Made by a program: the position numbers and the translations under genes
Assembly (NCBI RefSeq): GCF_024609785.1
Contig: NZ_JANHJQ010000007.1
Coordinates: 148,291 to 212,290, forward strand
DNA length: 64,000 nt
Direction of reading: 5' to 3'
From: Pseudalkalibacillus decolorationis
Lineage (GTDB): Bacteria > Bacillota > Bacilli > Bacillales > Fictibacillaceae
The notes under the pieces: generated by a model
What the model was told of the DNA's origin: nothing
Seen by the model: only the letters and a program-made list of their open reading frames with translations
The model's database searches: none
In this document: piece by piece, positions 24,411 through 34,371 of the stretch
How the letters are laid out: every line of letters begins with the position of its first letter
Position numbering within the stretch: the stretch's first letter is position 1

Positions 24411-25519
24411 GTGCTTGAGTAAGGTAAGATATCGGAACGTCAATTTATGGTGTTAGTCATTTTGTTTACGATTGGAACATCAATCTTAACGATGCCATCA
24501 GGATTAGCAAGCGTAGCAAAGCAAGATGGATGGATCGCTGCAATAATCGGTGTAGGTGTAGGTTTGCTGAACATATGGTTATATATCAAGCTTTTTCAAC
24601 AATTCCCAAGCATGACTTTAGTGCAATTAAATGAAAAATTATTGGGAAATGGCTTGGTAAAATGGGATCATTGTTCTTTATCCTATTCTCGTTACTTGCT
24701 TCTACCAGTCTTTTATATACGATGGGAAAGTTTCTTACTACACAAGTCATCTCTGAAACACCAATAAGTGCGATAAATATTCTTTTTGCACTTGTTATGA
24801 TTATGGGGGTACGACTTGGGATTGAACCTATAGCGCGCGCTGGAGAACTATTGCTGCCATGGTTATTTTTTCTGTTAATTATTTTAGTTGTTTTCATTGC
24901 TCCTCTAATTAAACTTGAAAATGTACAGCCGATATTGGAGACAGACCCGAAGTCTTTAGTACATACTGTTTTAAATTTCATAAGTGCATCATCTCTCGCT
25001 GCAATCGTATTATTGATGGTATTCCCTGCTTATGTGAAACGTCTCCAAAAAGCTAGCAAGGTATTTCTAATCGGACATTTGATCGGAGGATTTGTAATTT
25101 CCATCATTACTTTTTTGAGTATTCCGGTACTCGGTGCTGATCAAAGTGCGGGACAAATGTTTCCCAGTTATGAGTTCGCAACAAAAATTAACGTTGGAAA
25201 TTTTATTCAACGAATTGAGGCAGTTCTGGCGGTAATGTGGTTTATCTCACTCTTTTTCAAAGTAACTCTTTATTTTTATGCAACGGTCTTAGGTACAGCA
25301 CAGTTATTAAAATTGGAAGATTATCGTACGTTGACTTTGCCTTTAGGTATGATTGTCATTTCCCTTTCAACATTCGCTTTTCCAAACGTCATTTATCAAC
25401 AAAAATTCGATTCGGAAACGATTACCTCATATGAAGTAATATTAGGCTTACTATTGCCGTTATTGATGATTGCAGTATCCGTTTATCGCAAAAAGGTACA
25501 GGTCGGAAAGAAAAGTTAA
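24411..25519 (+). pseudogene. Disrupted second gerKB-like permease
   Basis: Homologous throughout to the gene at 23014, but with two lesions. A GTG start reads VLE-stop-GKISERQFMVLVILFT, so codon 4 is TAA where the intact paralogue has Asn. Near 24649 a one-base deletion shifts the frame: NEKLLG must be followed by KWLGKMGSLFF in another frame, which then stays open to 25519 (ten-helix pattern, MGVRLGIEPIARAGE). Neither partial frame would give a whole permease. It is the tail end of a tandem duplication of the D-B gene pair. Confidence 0.88.
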
Positions 25520-25881
25520 GTGGAAAATGAGAAGAGCAGAAGCATTTTCGCCACTAAAGATTCATCCGCAACGACATATTCTGCGTACGTTCCTCTATTG
25601 GTTGTCGCAGGTCGTGAAAATACTTTGTCGCCTGCTTTAAATTTGGAAACTTTTGAACCGACTTCTTTTATCACACCTGCAGCATCCCAGCCTAATATAA
25701 TCGGAAACTCGAACGGTAGCATATCTTTCAAATAGCCTTCCCTAAGCTTCCAATCAATAGGGTTTATGGAAGTTGCATGCATTTCGATAAGAACTTGATT
25801 ATCTTCCGGAGTAGGAACAGCGACCTCTTTTTCCTTTAGTTGATCCTTTCCACCATATTGCTCAATAACGATTGCTTTCAT
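25516..25881 (-). pseudogene. Truncated zinc-free alcohol dehydrogenase/quinone oxidoreductase, N-terminal part
   Basis: The first about 112 residues are a clear MDR-superfamily N-terminal (GroES-like) domain: MKAIVIEQYGGKDQLKEKEV, SINPIDWKLREGYL, LGWDAAGVIKEVGS and AGDKVFSRP. Family members run to about 310 residues; here the frame ends after ESLVAKM with an unrelated hydrophobic tail, and the nucleotide-binding domain is absent. The break lies exactly at the end of the disrupted permease gene, so a deletion joined the two. Confidence 0.8.
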
Positions 25882-26040
25882 CTATAATCCAATCCTTTCT
25901 ATACGTCTCAAAGTCAATAATCCCCATAAAAGTAGTGAGCAATACTCGATTATTGAAAAGGGAATAGTTAATGGTGATGATAGCATATTCGAGTTACTTA
26001 CTAAAAATAATTGAATTTGCTCAAAAGACTTTTAGAACGA

Positions 26041-26069
26041 GAGAAAGTATTTTTATACTTTCTTAACGT
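26041..26069 (-). repeat. Dispersed repeat fragment, first hairpin only
   Basis: On the minus strand it reads ACGTTAAGAAAGTATAAAAA followed by TACTTTC, i.e. the 5' hairpin of the 92-bp repeat. The second hairpin is absent. It is the only copy seen in this orientation. Confidence 0.8.
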
Positions 26070-26159
26070 GTTACAAAACATGTATAAAACGTTCCTAAAA
26101 CTGTATAAAATCATTTTTTCCTGTTCTTCACCAAAGAAAGTAGCCATGAAAAGGTAGTT

Positions 26160-26280
26160 TGCCGCGGAACCGAGGTGTTAAACCGCGATAAAGTAGATTA
26201 TGCCGCGGAACTGAGGTGTTTTGCCGCGATAAAGTGGATTATGCCGCGAAATTCAGCTATATGCCGCGGGGATAGTTTTT
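26160..26280. repeat. 41-bp tandem repeat with TGCCGCGG core
   Basis: TGCCGCGGAAC begins units at 26160 and 26201, and a shorter diverged unit begins at 26242, giving a 41-bp period. Each contains a second CCGCG followed by ATAAAGT. The GC-rich cores stand out in an AT-rich gap between two genes. No coding potential. Confidence 0.75.
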
Positions 26281-26419
26281 GCCCGAAAGATTACCACCCA
26301 GAATGGTGAAGAGTCCCTTTTCTAACCTAGTAGGAATCTTGAACCGTCTAACCTAAAAGGGATTAACTCAAAATAGTTCTGTTACGCACTTTTGAGCCAG
26401 CCCCTTAAACGTGAAAAAA

Positions 26420-26449
26420 GGAGGGGGCACGGTTTTGTGCCTTCCCTCC
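26420..26449 (-). terminator. Terminator of the M36 protease gene
   Basis: On the minus strand GGAGGGAAGGCAC pairs with GTGCCCCCTCC around a short AAAACC loop, followed by six T. It lies about 30 bases beyond the protease stop codon. Confidence 0.85.
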
Positions 26450-26475
26450 AGTTACCTAATGTTCTATTGGATCAA

Positions 26476-29400
26476 TCAATAGGGACTTGTTGCGGTAAAT
26501 GTAAATGGTACGTTTGCTCCGGAATAAAGTCCGACATACACATAATGGGTTCCACCTGGAATAATACCTGTTTCATTTGCTCCTGCAGTCGCGACTCCTC
26601 CGATTAATTCAAAGTTCTTATTATAAAAGTAGACATCATAATCATAGGAGCTGCTACTCGATCCTTCTAAGGTGAAATTGTGAATACCGTCACCGTATTG
26701 CTTAGGTAAAGTGACAACATATCCATCCGTACCTTGAGAAGCAGGTTCAGGATTTTGAGTCGTAACAAACTCATTTTCTGTCACCGCTAGTGTCGCGGGT
26801 ACACCTGCAAGACTACCAATTCCTGTGCCGGCATTACCTACTTGTACCACACCTTCAGCTACAAATGGCTCTTCAGGTTCTATCGGTAACGGCTCAATCT
26901 TTGATTTTTCAGAAGAAAAGGCTTGAACTTCTGCCACTTGGACAAAGCCTTTTGAATTGTCTTGAGCATCATGCGCAATGAACTTCAGATATTTTGCTTT
27001 AACAGGTTCAGCAAGGTCAAATCCTTGATAATGTAAGTCTGCAATAGTAGGTCTAGGCTTTTGAGCGGTAAATTCATCTCTAACAACGGTTGTCCAATTT
27101 TCTCCATCCATTGATGTTTGTACACTGAAATTTTTCAATGTTGCAAAGCGTGATTTAGAAACATCTTTCAATGCACTAACCTGAATATGTGAAATTTCAA
27201 CAGCTTTTTCTCCTGCTAAATCGACAACGAAGTCAGCACCTTTAAATCCATTTTCCTGAGTGTCAGATGCATAAACACTTGCTTCCGTATCATCAATGGC
27301 AAACTTTACAGGATTACTGTCTGATTCCCCGGATACATGGGAAACCCATGCACCATTGAAGGAAGAAGCAACGTTAGGTGATAGTTTAAATGCTAGTGTA
27401 TTCTTTTCACCTGGTTCAATCGTTACATCTCTAATGGTTCTCGAACCGAACCCCCTTGCTTGGATTGTAATGTCATATGTGCCTTCCACAACATACGTTC
27501 CAAATTTCCCTTTCTCACTTGATACTACAACAGGGCTTGTTCTCGCTTCGAATTCACCGATTATGATTCTTGCATCTGAAATTGGTTTGTTGGTTGCAGT
27601 ATTGATGACTTGCCCGACGATCTGCCCATTTCGTTGTCCATCTGGATGGTTGAATGCTGGAATTGGATCTGTATCGTCACCACCGTCAGAGTGAGCATTA
27701 GCTCCTAAGCCGCGTTGGGCAAAAGCAGTCCACAAGGCATCATAGTGCTTTCCATCATAACGTTCAAAGTCAGCTGCAATAATCGCTGTTCTCATATCTT
27801 CCATAGAAGGATTAGGAACTGAAATCGGCATTGCATCAATAACGAGATGTTCAGCAATGGATTCGCCTTTTTCCTTTCCATACCTTTCGATTAATCCTTC
27901 TCTCATATGCCATAGAATCGCAGCCCAAATGTCACCGTCTGAATGGACTTCTGGACCACCAACATCATAGCCAATATCACCGTAATTATAAGGGGCTTCG
28001 TCTAAAGCATAGCTGCGAATACCACTTTCGAAGTTCCCTGTTACATAACCACCGACTACTGGTTTTTCTTGGAGTCCATTTTTAATCAGGTAATGCATAC
28101 CATAAAAATCGCCCCAACCTTCACCCATTGATCCAGACTGGTGGCTTCCAAGCGCTTCGCCCCCAGCTACCATCCGAGTTGTTAAAGCATGTGAGTATTC
28201 ATGATAAATAATCCCTGCATCAAAATCTCCATCCGCATATTGGCCTTCAAATGCCCCAGGAATCGGTTCCCATAAGAACATTCCACTCCATGCAGGAATG
28301 CCATCTGGTAATGTCAGCATGTAGGCATTGTCTCGTCCAGTATAAGTCGGGGCACCACCTGAAACAGCTCCTGCTTGAACAAGACCTAGAATCGCATCTC
28401 CTCCAAGTCCGCCTTTTCCAAAGTTCGAAAGCTGTAGGTTACCTGCTGCTTCTGTCCAACCTAAATTATAGTAATAATCATGGAAAAGGTTATGATGATA
28501 GAACAGGTTCGTTGCGGCACTATTTACATCTTCTGCATAGGAAGGAGGAGTTGTTTGTCCTTGAGTTTCCTGCCAAGAGTTTTTGAATAGAAAACTGAAC
28601 TCTCCATCCGGTGCAACCGGGCGAACAGCCTGGTCTGCAGGTACTAGGAAATTGCTCCAGTTCGCATACGTATTGGCGTTGTTCCCGAAAGTGGTCACAC
28701 CTAAATTGGTTCCCGGAACCAGCCATCCGTTTGGTGAAGCACTTGGATCTCCCTTGAAGGATTTCACAACTTGTGTACCACCCTGAGATGCGCCTGGATA
28801 GTTTTCAAAAATCAGCCCCTCAGGTTCAAGTAGATAGTCTACTAGAGAGCGTTTATATAATTGTTCACCCGTTTCAGCATCGATGACAATTTCATAACCC
28901 TTGTTAAGTTCTTCGATAAAAAGAACACGATAGGCAGGGCGCACGCCATCTTTCGTTATAAAGGTAGCTTTCTTCACCCGTTGTTTTGTCGGTAAGAATT
29001 CTCCACCATCAAAAACGTCCCAACCTTTCTCAGTTCCTACTAATTTAGGAGTGTAACTAAGACTAGGAGTTTCTAGGGAAATCGCTTTGTTCAATGCTTC
29101 AGCAGAAGTTAGCTGGAAGTTTCCTGTCAGTTCCGTTGAACGACTTAGATTTCCTGCTACCGATAAAATTCGCCCATCTTTATTAACGGAGACAATGATT
29201 CTTCCCCCGTAAACTGATTCAATCCCATCAAATGTTTGTTGGAACGTTACAGGATGGAGACCTGTATCTGGCATTGCGTAATCTCTTACAACGACTAAAG
29301 TATCAACTTCAGCAGCTGTAAGACCAAATAAGGCTGCATTTTCTTTTAACCAACTACGGGCCACGGTTTCTGCATTTTCGCTCGATGTATCTGTGAGGTA

Positions 29401-29691
29401 CCCTTGATCTTTAATGATTGTTGAAGGCGTTCCAAAAAGGGAATTCCATTCAACTTTGACACCTGAACCAGTGTTTTGGATTAGTGTATCAGCAGCCTTA
29501 AGCTGATTATCCGTTGGAACAACCCGATCGGCAACGTCCCGAATATCAAAATGTGAGGATTCCTTGTGTTCATGAACTCCCGTTTCTGTTATCGGACCAG
29601 ATACTTGGTTGGCATTTGCCCCTGTTGTCATAAGGAGCTGTCCCGCCAGTAGGGTTGTACAAGCGGCAGTGAGTAGATTTCTTGTTCTCAT
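26476..29691 (-). CDS. Secreted M36 (fungalysin-like) metalloprotease with C-terminal binding domains
   Basis: Encodes a 1071-residue secreted protease. A signal peptide (LLTAACTTLLAGQLLMTTGA, cleavage near ANA-N) is followed by an FTP/PepSY-like propeptide (about 50-260) and an M36 catalytic domain with zinc motif HEYSH at about residue 496 and the downstream GSMGEGWGDFYG carrying the third ligand Glu. After about residue 690 come a carboxypeptidase-regulatory-like beta domain (GQVINTATNKPISDARIIIG), an F5/8 type C (discoidin) domain, and a pre-peptidase C-terminal (PPC) domain at the end. Such enzymes digest extracellular proteins, with the extra domains probably binding carbohydrate or substrate. 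It is transcribed alone with its own terminator. Confidence 0.92.
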   Translation of the reverse strand: MRTRNLLTAACTTLLAGQLLMTTGANANQVSGPITETGVHEHKESSHFDIRDVADRVVPTDNQLKAADTLIQNTGSGVKVEWNSLFGTPSTIIKDQGYLTDTSSENAETVARSWLKENAALFGLTAAEVDTLVVVRDYAMPDTGLHPVTFQQTFDGIESVYGGRIIVSVNKDGRILSVAGNLSRSTELTGNFQLTSAEALNKAISLETPSLSYTPKLVGTEKGWDVFDGGEFLPTKQRVKKATFITKDGVRPAYRVLFIEELNKGYEIVIDAETGEQLYKRSLVDYLLEPEGLIFENYPGASQGGTQVVKSFKGDPSASPNGWLVPGTNLGVTTFGNNANTYANWSNFLVPADQAVRPVAPDGEFSFLFKNSWQETQGQTTPPSYAEDVNSAATNLFYHHNLFHDYYYNLGWTEAAGNLQLSNFGKGGLGGDAILGLVQAGAVSGGAPTYTGRDNAYMLTLPDGIPAWSGMFLWEPIPGAFEGQYADGDFDAGIIYHEYSHALTTRMVAGGEALGSHQSGSMGEGWGDFYGMHYLIKNGLQEKPVVGGYVTGNFESGIRSYALDEAPYNYGDIGYDVGGPEVHSDGDIWAAILWHMREGLIERYGKEKGESIAEHLVIDAMPISVPNPSMEDMRTAIIAADFERYDGKHYDALWTAFAQRGLGANAHSDGGDDTDPIPAFNHPDGQRNGQIVGQVINTATNKPISDARIIIGEFEARTSPVVVSSEKGKFGTYVVEGTYDITIQARGFGSRTIRDVTIEPGEKNTLAFKLSPNVASSFNGAWVSHVSGESDSNPVKFAIDDTEASVYASDTQENGFKGADFVVDLAGEKAVEISHIQVSALKDVSKSRFATLKNFSVQTSMDGENWTTVVRDEFTAQKPRPTIADLHYQGFDLAEPVKAKYLKFIAHDAQDNSKGFVQVAEVQAFSSEKSKIEPLPIEPEEPFVAEGVVQVGNAGTGIGSLAGVPATLAVTENEFVTTQNPEPASQGTDGYVVTLPKQYGDGIHNFTLEGSSSSSYDYDVYFYNKNFELIGGVATAGANETGIIPGGTHYVYVGLYSGANVPFTFTATSPY

Positions 29692-30113
29692 TTAGTTTTA
29701 ATCCTCCCCGGTTTAAAAGCATTACCAAGCTTTTTCTTCAAACAATCTTTATTACCTTTACGATTCGTTACAAATACTGAATACAGCCTATTAAGGGTAC
29801 TTCTAACAACCTATAGCTTCTAAAACTAAAGATATATGGACTATGATTCAAAGGAACCAGATAAGCAGATTCACTTATAAACTAGTCCTTTAGAGGTGTT
29901 TATATCATTTCAAAAGATATGAAAACAGTCGCAAGGTGCTTCCGTTTATAATAGAGAATTTTTAAAAGATATGTCATTTAATTACACGATCGACTATAAC
30001 AGACCATTGTACCTAGAAAAATTAACCATAATCTATTATTTACTTAATCTTATGTTAAACATTGTCGTATAAGGTAGATTTACATCAATGCAATAAAAAA
30101 AGGGAGGCTTTTT
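29692..30113. other. Intergenic region between divergent secreted-enzyme genes
   Basis: This 420-bp AT-rich gap holds the ribosome binding sites and presumably the promoters of two divergent genes. A GGGGAGGATT site precedes the protease ATG on the minus strand, and AGGGAGGC precedes the plus-strand gene. I see no coding frame, repeat or convincing hairpin. Confidence 0.5.
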
Positions 30114-33100
30114 ATGAAGTATGTAAAACGATTCTTGTCGGCCATGTTGGCAGTTTCGATCATTGTTCCTGTTTCACCTGTACTTGCGAAAGATCATTAC
30201 CCGGCTTCATCTGACACACCAGTCCCAGAAACTTCAGTTGCTGCACCATCCTCACAGTCCACCGGAGATAGCTCCCTATACAAAGTCATACATGAAGAAA
30301 TCGATGAAACACCGATAGCGAAAGGTGTTACTCTCATGCAGTTTGACCGGTTTGACACCGAGGGTTGGCTGCGAGGAGACGTAATGAAGGTGAATCTTGC
30401 CGAAGAGACGCTCTCAACAAATTTATTAACCCCAGGACACGTCACAGATAAAGCGCCGATCAGCACACAGGTAAAAGAATCGGGTGCCATCGCCGGAGTG
30501 AACGGTGACTTTTTTGATATAAGCAACACGAATGCTCCGATGGGTCTAGAAGTTGCAAATGGTGAACTGATCAAAAGCGGATACGCTGGACGAATGAGTG
30601 TTTCTGTTACGGAGGATCGTATCGGACAAATTGCCAGTGCCGCTCTTGAAGGTCAGGTTGACACTCCGGATGGTACATATCAACTCGACGGAATCAACCA
30701 TCCGACCGTGGACAATGATCAGCTTGTCATGTATACGTCTGCATGGGGTGAAGCGAGTCGAACACACCTCATGAGCGGTGCATCCCTATATACCGAAGTT
30801 CTTATAAGAGACAACAACGTCGTTCAAGTTTTAGAAAATGAAGTCTACAATCAACCATTACAAGATGGGGAAGTTCTTTTAAGCGGAAAGGGAGAAGCGG
30901 CACAGTTTTTACGAGACCAAAAGCTCGGAAGCACGATCGATATCTCGTATACAACCACTCCAGCTTTTAAAGACATGACGTTTGCCGTTGGTGGCAGTGT
31001 TCAGCTCGTAAAGGATGGAGAAATCAGTACGACCGATAATGGCGACCGCCACCCTCGTACTGCAGTCGGGTTTTCCAAGGACGGAAAACAGATGATTCTA
31101 GTAACTGTTGATGGTCGTCAAAAGGATAGCCGAGGGATGACGATGCTCGAACTTGCTCATCTTATGCAAGAAAATGGTGCTTGGAATGCGTTGAATCTTG
31201 ACGGTGGCGGTTCATCGACCTTAGTTGCACGTGAGCTAGGGAAAGGGAGTATCAACGTTTTCAATAATCCTTCCGATGGATCAGAAAGGTCTGTACCGAA
31301 TGGAATCGGGATTTTCAGTACGGCACAGACTGGGAACCTAGAAGGGTTCGATATCGAAGCAAATTCGACTCGGGTTTTTAAAGGATTAAGCAGGGAATTC
31401 GAAGCACATGCGTATGATACGGCGTATGCCCCTATTGAAGTGAAAAAGGCAGATGTCAAGTGGCACGGTGGAAATGCAGGAAGCTTTGAAGGGAATGTGT
31501 TTCAAGCGAAGCATGCTGGTAAGGACCGGATCCGAGCGAAATTCCGTGGCGATATGACCTATTCAGATATTCACGTACTCGGTGAGCCAGTTGAGCTTTC
31601 GATTAAACCAACTCAAATCGGTCTTGAAAAAGGGAAGTCAACAACGTTTATGGTTACTGGGAAAGATGAAGAAGGATACAGCACATACATCGAACCGCGC
31701 GATGTACAACTCCAATATGATGAGAGTCAGCTTTCGATTAAGCCGAACGAAGATGGTTCTTTTACGGTAAAAGCATTAGTCGAAAGCGGTGAAGGTCTAG
31801 TGAATGCAAAAGTCGGTGACCTCGAAACGAACCTTGGTGTAACCGTAGGGTTGAAAACGGAGGTGGCAGAAACGTTTGAGGACACTTCTGACCCATGGAC
31901 ATTTTTCAAATATCCTGCAGAAGTCGGTGGTAGTCTCGAATATATTTCAATGGACGAAACAGATGGAAATGCACTGAAACTAACGTATGATTTCACAACA
32001 ACTACACGAACACGAGCTGCCTACATGTTCCCGCCAGATCGCAACTTGCCTTTAGAAGGCGATGTAAAGAAAATCGGCGTAAATGTATACGGAACAGAAG
32101 GAAACGGCCACTGGTTAAGGGCACGGATTAAAGACAGTAACAATGTACACCACGTGTTAGACCTCACGTATAGCGTCGACTGGAACGGTTGGAAATACGT
32201 TGAAGCGAATGTGCCAACTGGTGTTGAGTATCCGATTATTCTCGATCGCATTTATCTCGTCGAAACCGATCGGAACAAACAGGATAACGGCTACATCATG
32301 ATTGATGATGTTCAGACGAAAGTCGCGCAAAAGCTTGAGATTCCAGAACAGGAAAAAACGGAGGACCCACTGATTCTTGAGTATGGTGAGTTGCCAGACG
32401 ATCACTGGAAATTTGCGGTTATTTCGGACCTGCAGTTGATCAGTGCAAACGAAGGCAGTAAAGAAATCATCAATTCGAAAAAAGTATTGCAGGCGATTAA
32501 CGAGCAAGATGTTGATTTTGTCCTCTTCAATGGGGATGTCGTCGATTTTGATACAGAGGAGGAATTTCAATTTGCGAAGCAGTTAATCGAGGAAAATCTT
32601 GAAAAGCCGTACTATGTGACCCCAGGTAACCACGAAACATATGGTACCGGAAACCTCGATCATTTTAAAGAATACTTTGGGCCGGATCACCAAGTGTTCG
32701 ACCATAAAGGGACCAGGTTCATCCTTATGAATACGTCGTTAGGAAGTTTGCGTAGCAGTAATCCAGAGCAATGGTTTACGATTAAAAATGCGCTGGAGGA
32801 AGCAAAAACGGATGCTTCGATTAATAACGTATTCGTAATGGGGCATCACCCATTGAAAGATCCTCTTCCTGATGCAGCTCATGCACTTGCTGACAGTAAA
32901 GAAGCTGATCTACTGGAGAAATGGCTCACTGAATTCAGAGAGGAAACTGGAAAACGGGCAATGGTCATGGCGGCACATGCGCAGCTGGTTCACCTCGATC
33001 GTAGAGACGGAGTGCCATATATGATCACTGGTCCGATTGGAAAAGGAACATACGGAGCACCAGATGATGGTGGATTTTATAATTACGCTGTCCTAGGTGT

Positions 33101-33488
33101 CGATCCTGAGTGGAAGCCGGATGATAGGCTGCATGATCCATCTTACCAAGGCATTGGGAAAAACATGTGGATCCGTGCTGATATCAGACCGATTTTAGAA
33201 GATATTACTGTTAAGGACGTGGCATTTACGGTCGGTAAAACTAGTGGTATTCATTGGACAGGACATCAGGCTGGTGGATGGGATTTCCCACTAAGCTATC
33301 CAGCGACGATTCGTTATGTTGGATCAGACAATCTAGTGGTTTCAGCAGAGGGCTTAAATACTGGGATAGATGCGACTGCAGTATTCAATCCCGAAACTCA
33401 ACAGATTACGTTCTTGAAAAAAGGGACGGTCAGCATCACATTACAGTCAGGAGACCTCGAAAAGACATTCGAGTTCAGTGCTGAATAA
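30114..33488 (+). CDS. Secreted phosphodiester glycosidase / metallophosphoesterase (YvnB-like)
   Basis: Encodes a 1124-residue exported protein with signal peptide (FLSAMLAVSIIVPVSPVLAK). Residues about 100-400 form an NAGPA-type phosphodiester glycosidase domain (AGVNGDFFDI, RHPRTAVGF, and LNLDGGGSSTLV). Beta-rich Ig-like and CBM-like parts follow (about 410-740). A calcineurin-like phosphoesterase covers about 760-1010: VISDLQL (769), FNGDVVD, TPGNHET (837), GHHP (912) and AHAQ (953). The first metal motif is D-x-Q rather than D-x-H. A C-terminal bacterial Ig-like piece ends the chain. The layout resembles B. subtilis YvnB, thought to process extracellular phosphodiesters, perhaps teichoic acid-derived, though its substrate is unproved. 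Confidence 0.88.
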   Translation: MKYVKRFLSAMLAVSIIVPVSPVLAKDHYPASSDTPVPETSVAAPSSQSTGDSSLYKVIHEEIDETPIAKGVTLMQFDRFDTEGWLRGDVMKVNLAEETLSTNLLTPGHVTDKAPISTQVKESGAIAGVNGDFFDISNTNAPMGLEVANGELIKSGYAGRMSVSVTEDRIGQIASAALEGQVDTPDGTYQLDGINHPTVDNDQLVMYTSAWGEASRTHLMSGASLYTEVLIRDNNVVQVLENEVYNQPLQDGEVLLSGKGEAAQFLRDQKLGSTIDISYTTTPAFKDMTFAVGGSVQLVKDGEISTTDNGDRHPRTAVGFSKDGKQMILVTVDGRQKDSRGMTMLELAHLMQENGAWNALNLDGGGSSTLVARELGKGSINVFNNPSDGSERSVPNGIGIFSTAQTGNLEGFDIEANSTRVFKGLSREFEAHAYDTAYAPIEVKKADVKWHGGNAGSFEGNVFQAKHAGKDRIRAKFRGDMTYSDIHVLGEPVELSIKPTQIGLEKGKSTTFMVTGKDEEGYSTYIEPRDVQLQYDESQLSIKPNEDGSFTVKALVESGEGLVNAKVGDLETNLGVTVGLKTEVAETFEDTSDPWTFFKYPAEVGGSLEYISMDETDGNALKLTYDFTTTTRTRAAYMFPPDRNLPLEGDVKKIGVNVYGTEGNGHWLRARIKDSNNVHHVLDLTYSVDWNGWKYVEANVPTGVEYPIILDRIYLVETDRNKQDNGYIMIDDVQTKVAQKLEIPEQEKTEDPLILEYGELPDDHWKFAVISDLQLISANEGSKEIINSKKVLQAINEQDVDFVLFNGDVVDFDTEEEFQFAKQLIEENLEKPYYVTPGNHETYGTGNLDHFKEYFGPDHQVFDHKGTRFILMNTSLGSLRSSNPEQWFTIKNALEEAKTDASINNVFVMGHHPLKDPLPDAAHALADSKEADLLEKWLTEFREETGKRAMVMAAHAQLVHLDRRDGVPYMITGPIGKGTYGAPDDGGFYNYAVLGVDPEWKPDDRLHDPSYQGIGKNMWIRADIRPILEDITVKDVAFTVGKTSGIHWTGHQAGGWDFPLSYPATIRYVGSDNLVVSAEGLNTGIDATAVFNPETQQITFLKKGTVSITLQSGDLEKTFEFSAE

Positions 33489-33555
33489 TACCGGAATTCA
33501 AATAAGAAAGGGCTACCCTTGTGGTAGTCTTCTTCCTTATGTTTGTGCTTTTTGC

Positions 33556-33647
33556 ACGTTAAGAAAGTATAAAAATACTTTCTATAGTATAAGCGCAACT
33601 AAGGCGATCGCCTGCGCTAAGGCTTGGCGCTAGCCAAGTTTTCTTTA
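33556..33647 (+). repeat. Dispersed two-hairpin repeat, 92-bp consensus-like copy
   Basis: A full copy: ACGTTAAGAAAGTATAAAAA opens hairpin 1 (AGAAAGTAT / ATACTTTCT), followed by AAGCGCAACTAAGGCGATCG, then hairpin 2 arms GCGCTAAGGC/ GGCGCTAGCC, and the end CAAGTTTTCTTTA. It is identical in design to the copy at 59629-59720. It lies about 70 bases after the phosphoesterase stop. Confidence 0.93.
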
Positions 33648-33694
33648 GGATGAAAAAATAATCCATTCTTAGATTGTAATGAAAAAGAATGGAT

Positions 33695-34099
33695 TCAGAG
33701 TTTTCTCGTATTTTCTTTTATCGTTGAGACGATCTTTTCGAATGTATATTTATGATTTACGACATCTACTGTGAAATCTTGTTCTTCCTCTATTCCCATT
33801 GTCCATTTATAATGGTTTATTTTCAAAAAAACAATGAGAGATGCAAGTGCTGTTCGTTTGTTTGCGTTGTAAAAGGCATGATTTTTAGCTATTGATTCGA
33901 ATAGTGCGGCTGCTTTTTCATAAATAGAGGGATATGCATCATTCTCAAATACAGATTGCTTCGGACGGTTAATAGCAGAGTCTAATAAATTTGGGTTTTT
34001 AACTCCTACAGGTTCTTGTGGTGAGTATAGGCGTATCTGAACTGTATTTATGGCAATAATTTGATTGGTTGATAAGTATACCGTATCTTCTGTACTCAT
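33695..34099 (-). CDS. doc: Death-on-curing (Doc/Fic) family toxin
   Basis: Encodes a 134-residue Fic-fold protein with the catalytic motif HAFYNANKRTA (H-x-F-x-[DN]-x-N-K-R), the short Doc version. Phage P1 Doc phosphorylates EF-Tu and blocks translation; this protein is presumed similar. Its start overlaps the stop of the upstream AbrB/MazE-type antitoxin gene by four bases, the classic toxin-antitoxin arrangement. It lies in the repeat-rich stretch beside the GH89 gene. Confidence 0.9.
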   Translation of the reverse strand: MSTEDTVYLSTNQIIAINTVQIRLYSPQEPVGVKNPNLLDSAINRPKQSVFENDAYPSIYEKAAALFESIAKNHAFYNANKRTALASLIVFLKINHYKWTMGIEEEQDFTVDVVNHKYTFEKIVSTIKENTRKL

Positions 34100-34347
34100 C
34101 TATCTACTAGCCCTCTAAATGCCTTATCATGCTCTTTTATTACATCATTAAGTATATTCATAAACTCTACGTCTACTCCATCTGGAAGTTGCAGGTGCTC
34201 TTTCTTACGTAAAATAATTTTTCCGTCTTTTACTTCTACTTGCACGTCATCACCTTGTGCGAGCCCTACTTGCCTTAATAACTCAAGGGGTAAAGTGATT
34301 CCAACGCTGTTCCCTATTTTTGTTACTTTTCTTTCAATTTGTTCCAT
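34096..34347 (-). CDS. AbrB/MazE-type antitoxin
   Basis: Encodes 83 residues. The N-terminal swapped-hairpin DNA-binding domain is clear (RKVTKIGNSVGITLPLELLR, then GLAQGDDVQVEVKDGKIILR). The C-terminus (HLQLPDGVDVEFMNILND) is acidic and would bind and neutralise Doc. The start at 34347 is chosen because AAGGATG lies eight bases upstream and the AbrB domain starts there; the open frame continues upstream but without domain sequence. A perfect palindrome 25 bases upstream is a likely autoregulatory operator. Confidence 0.9.
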   Translation of the reverse strand: MEQIERKVTKIGNSVGITLPLELLRQVGLAQGDDVQVEVKDGKIILRKKEHLQLPDGVDVEFMNILNDVIKEHDKAFRGLVDR

Positions 34348-34371
34348 AACATTCACATCCTTATTATGACT

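Noticed and set aside
27296..27694. A 132-codon frame antisense to the M36 protease
   Set aside because: Shadow of a long, clearly coding gene on the other strand.
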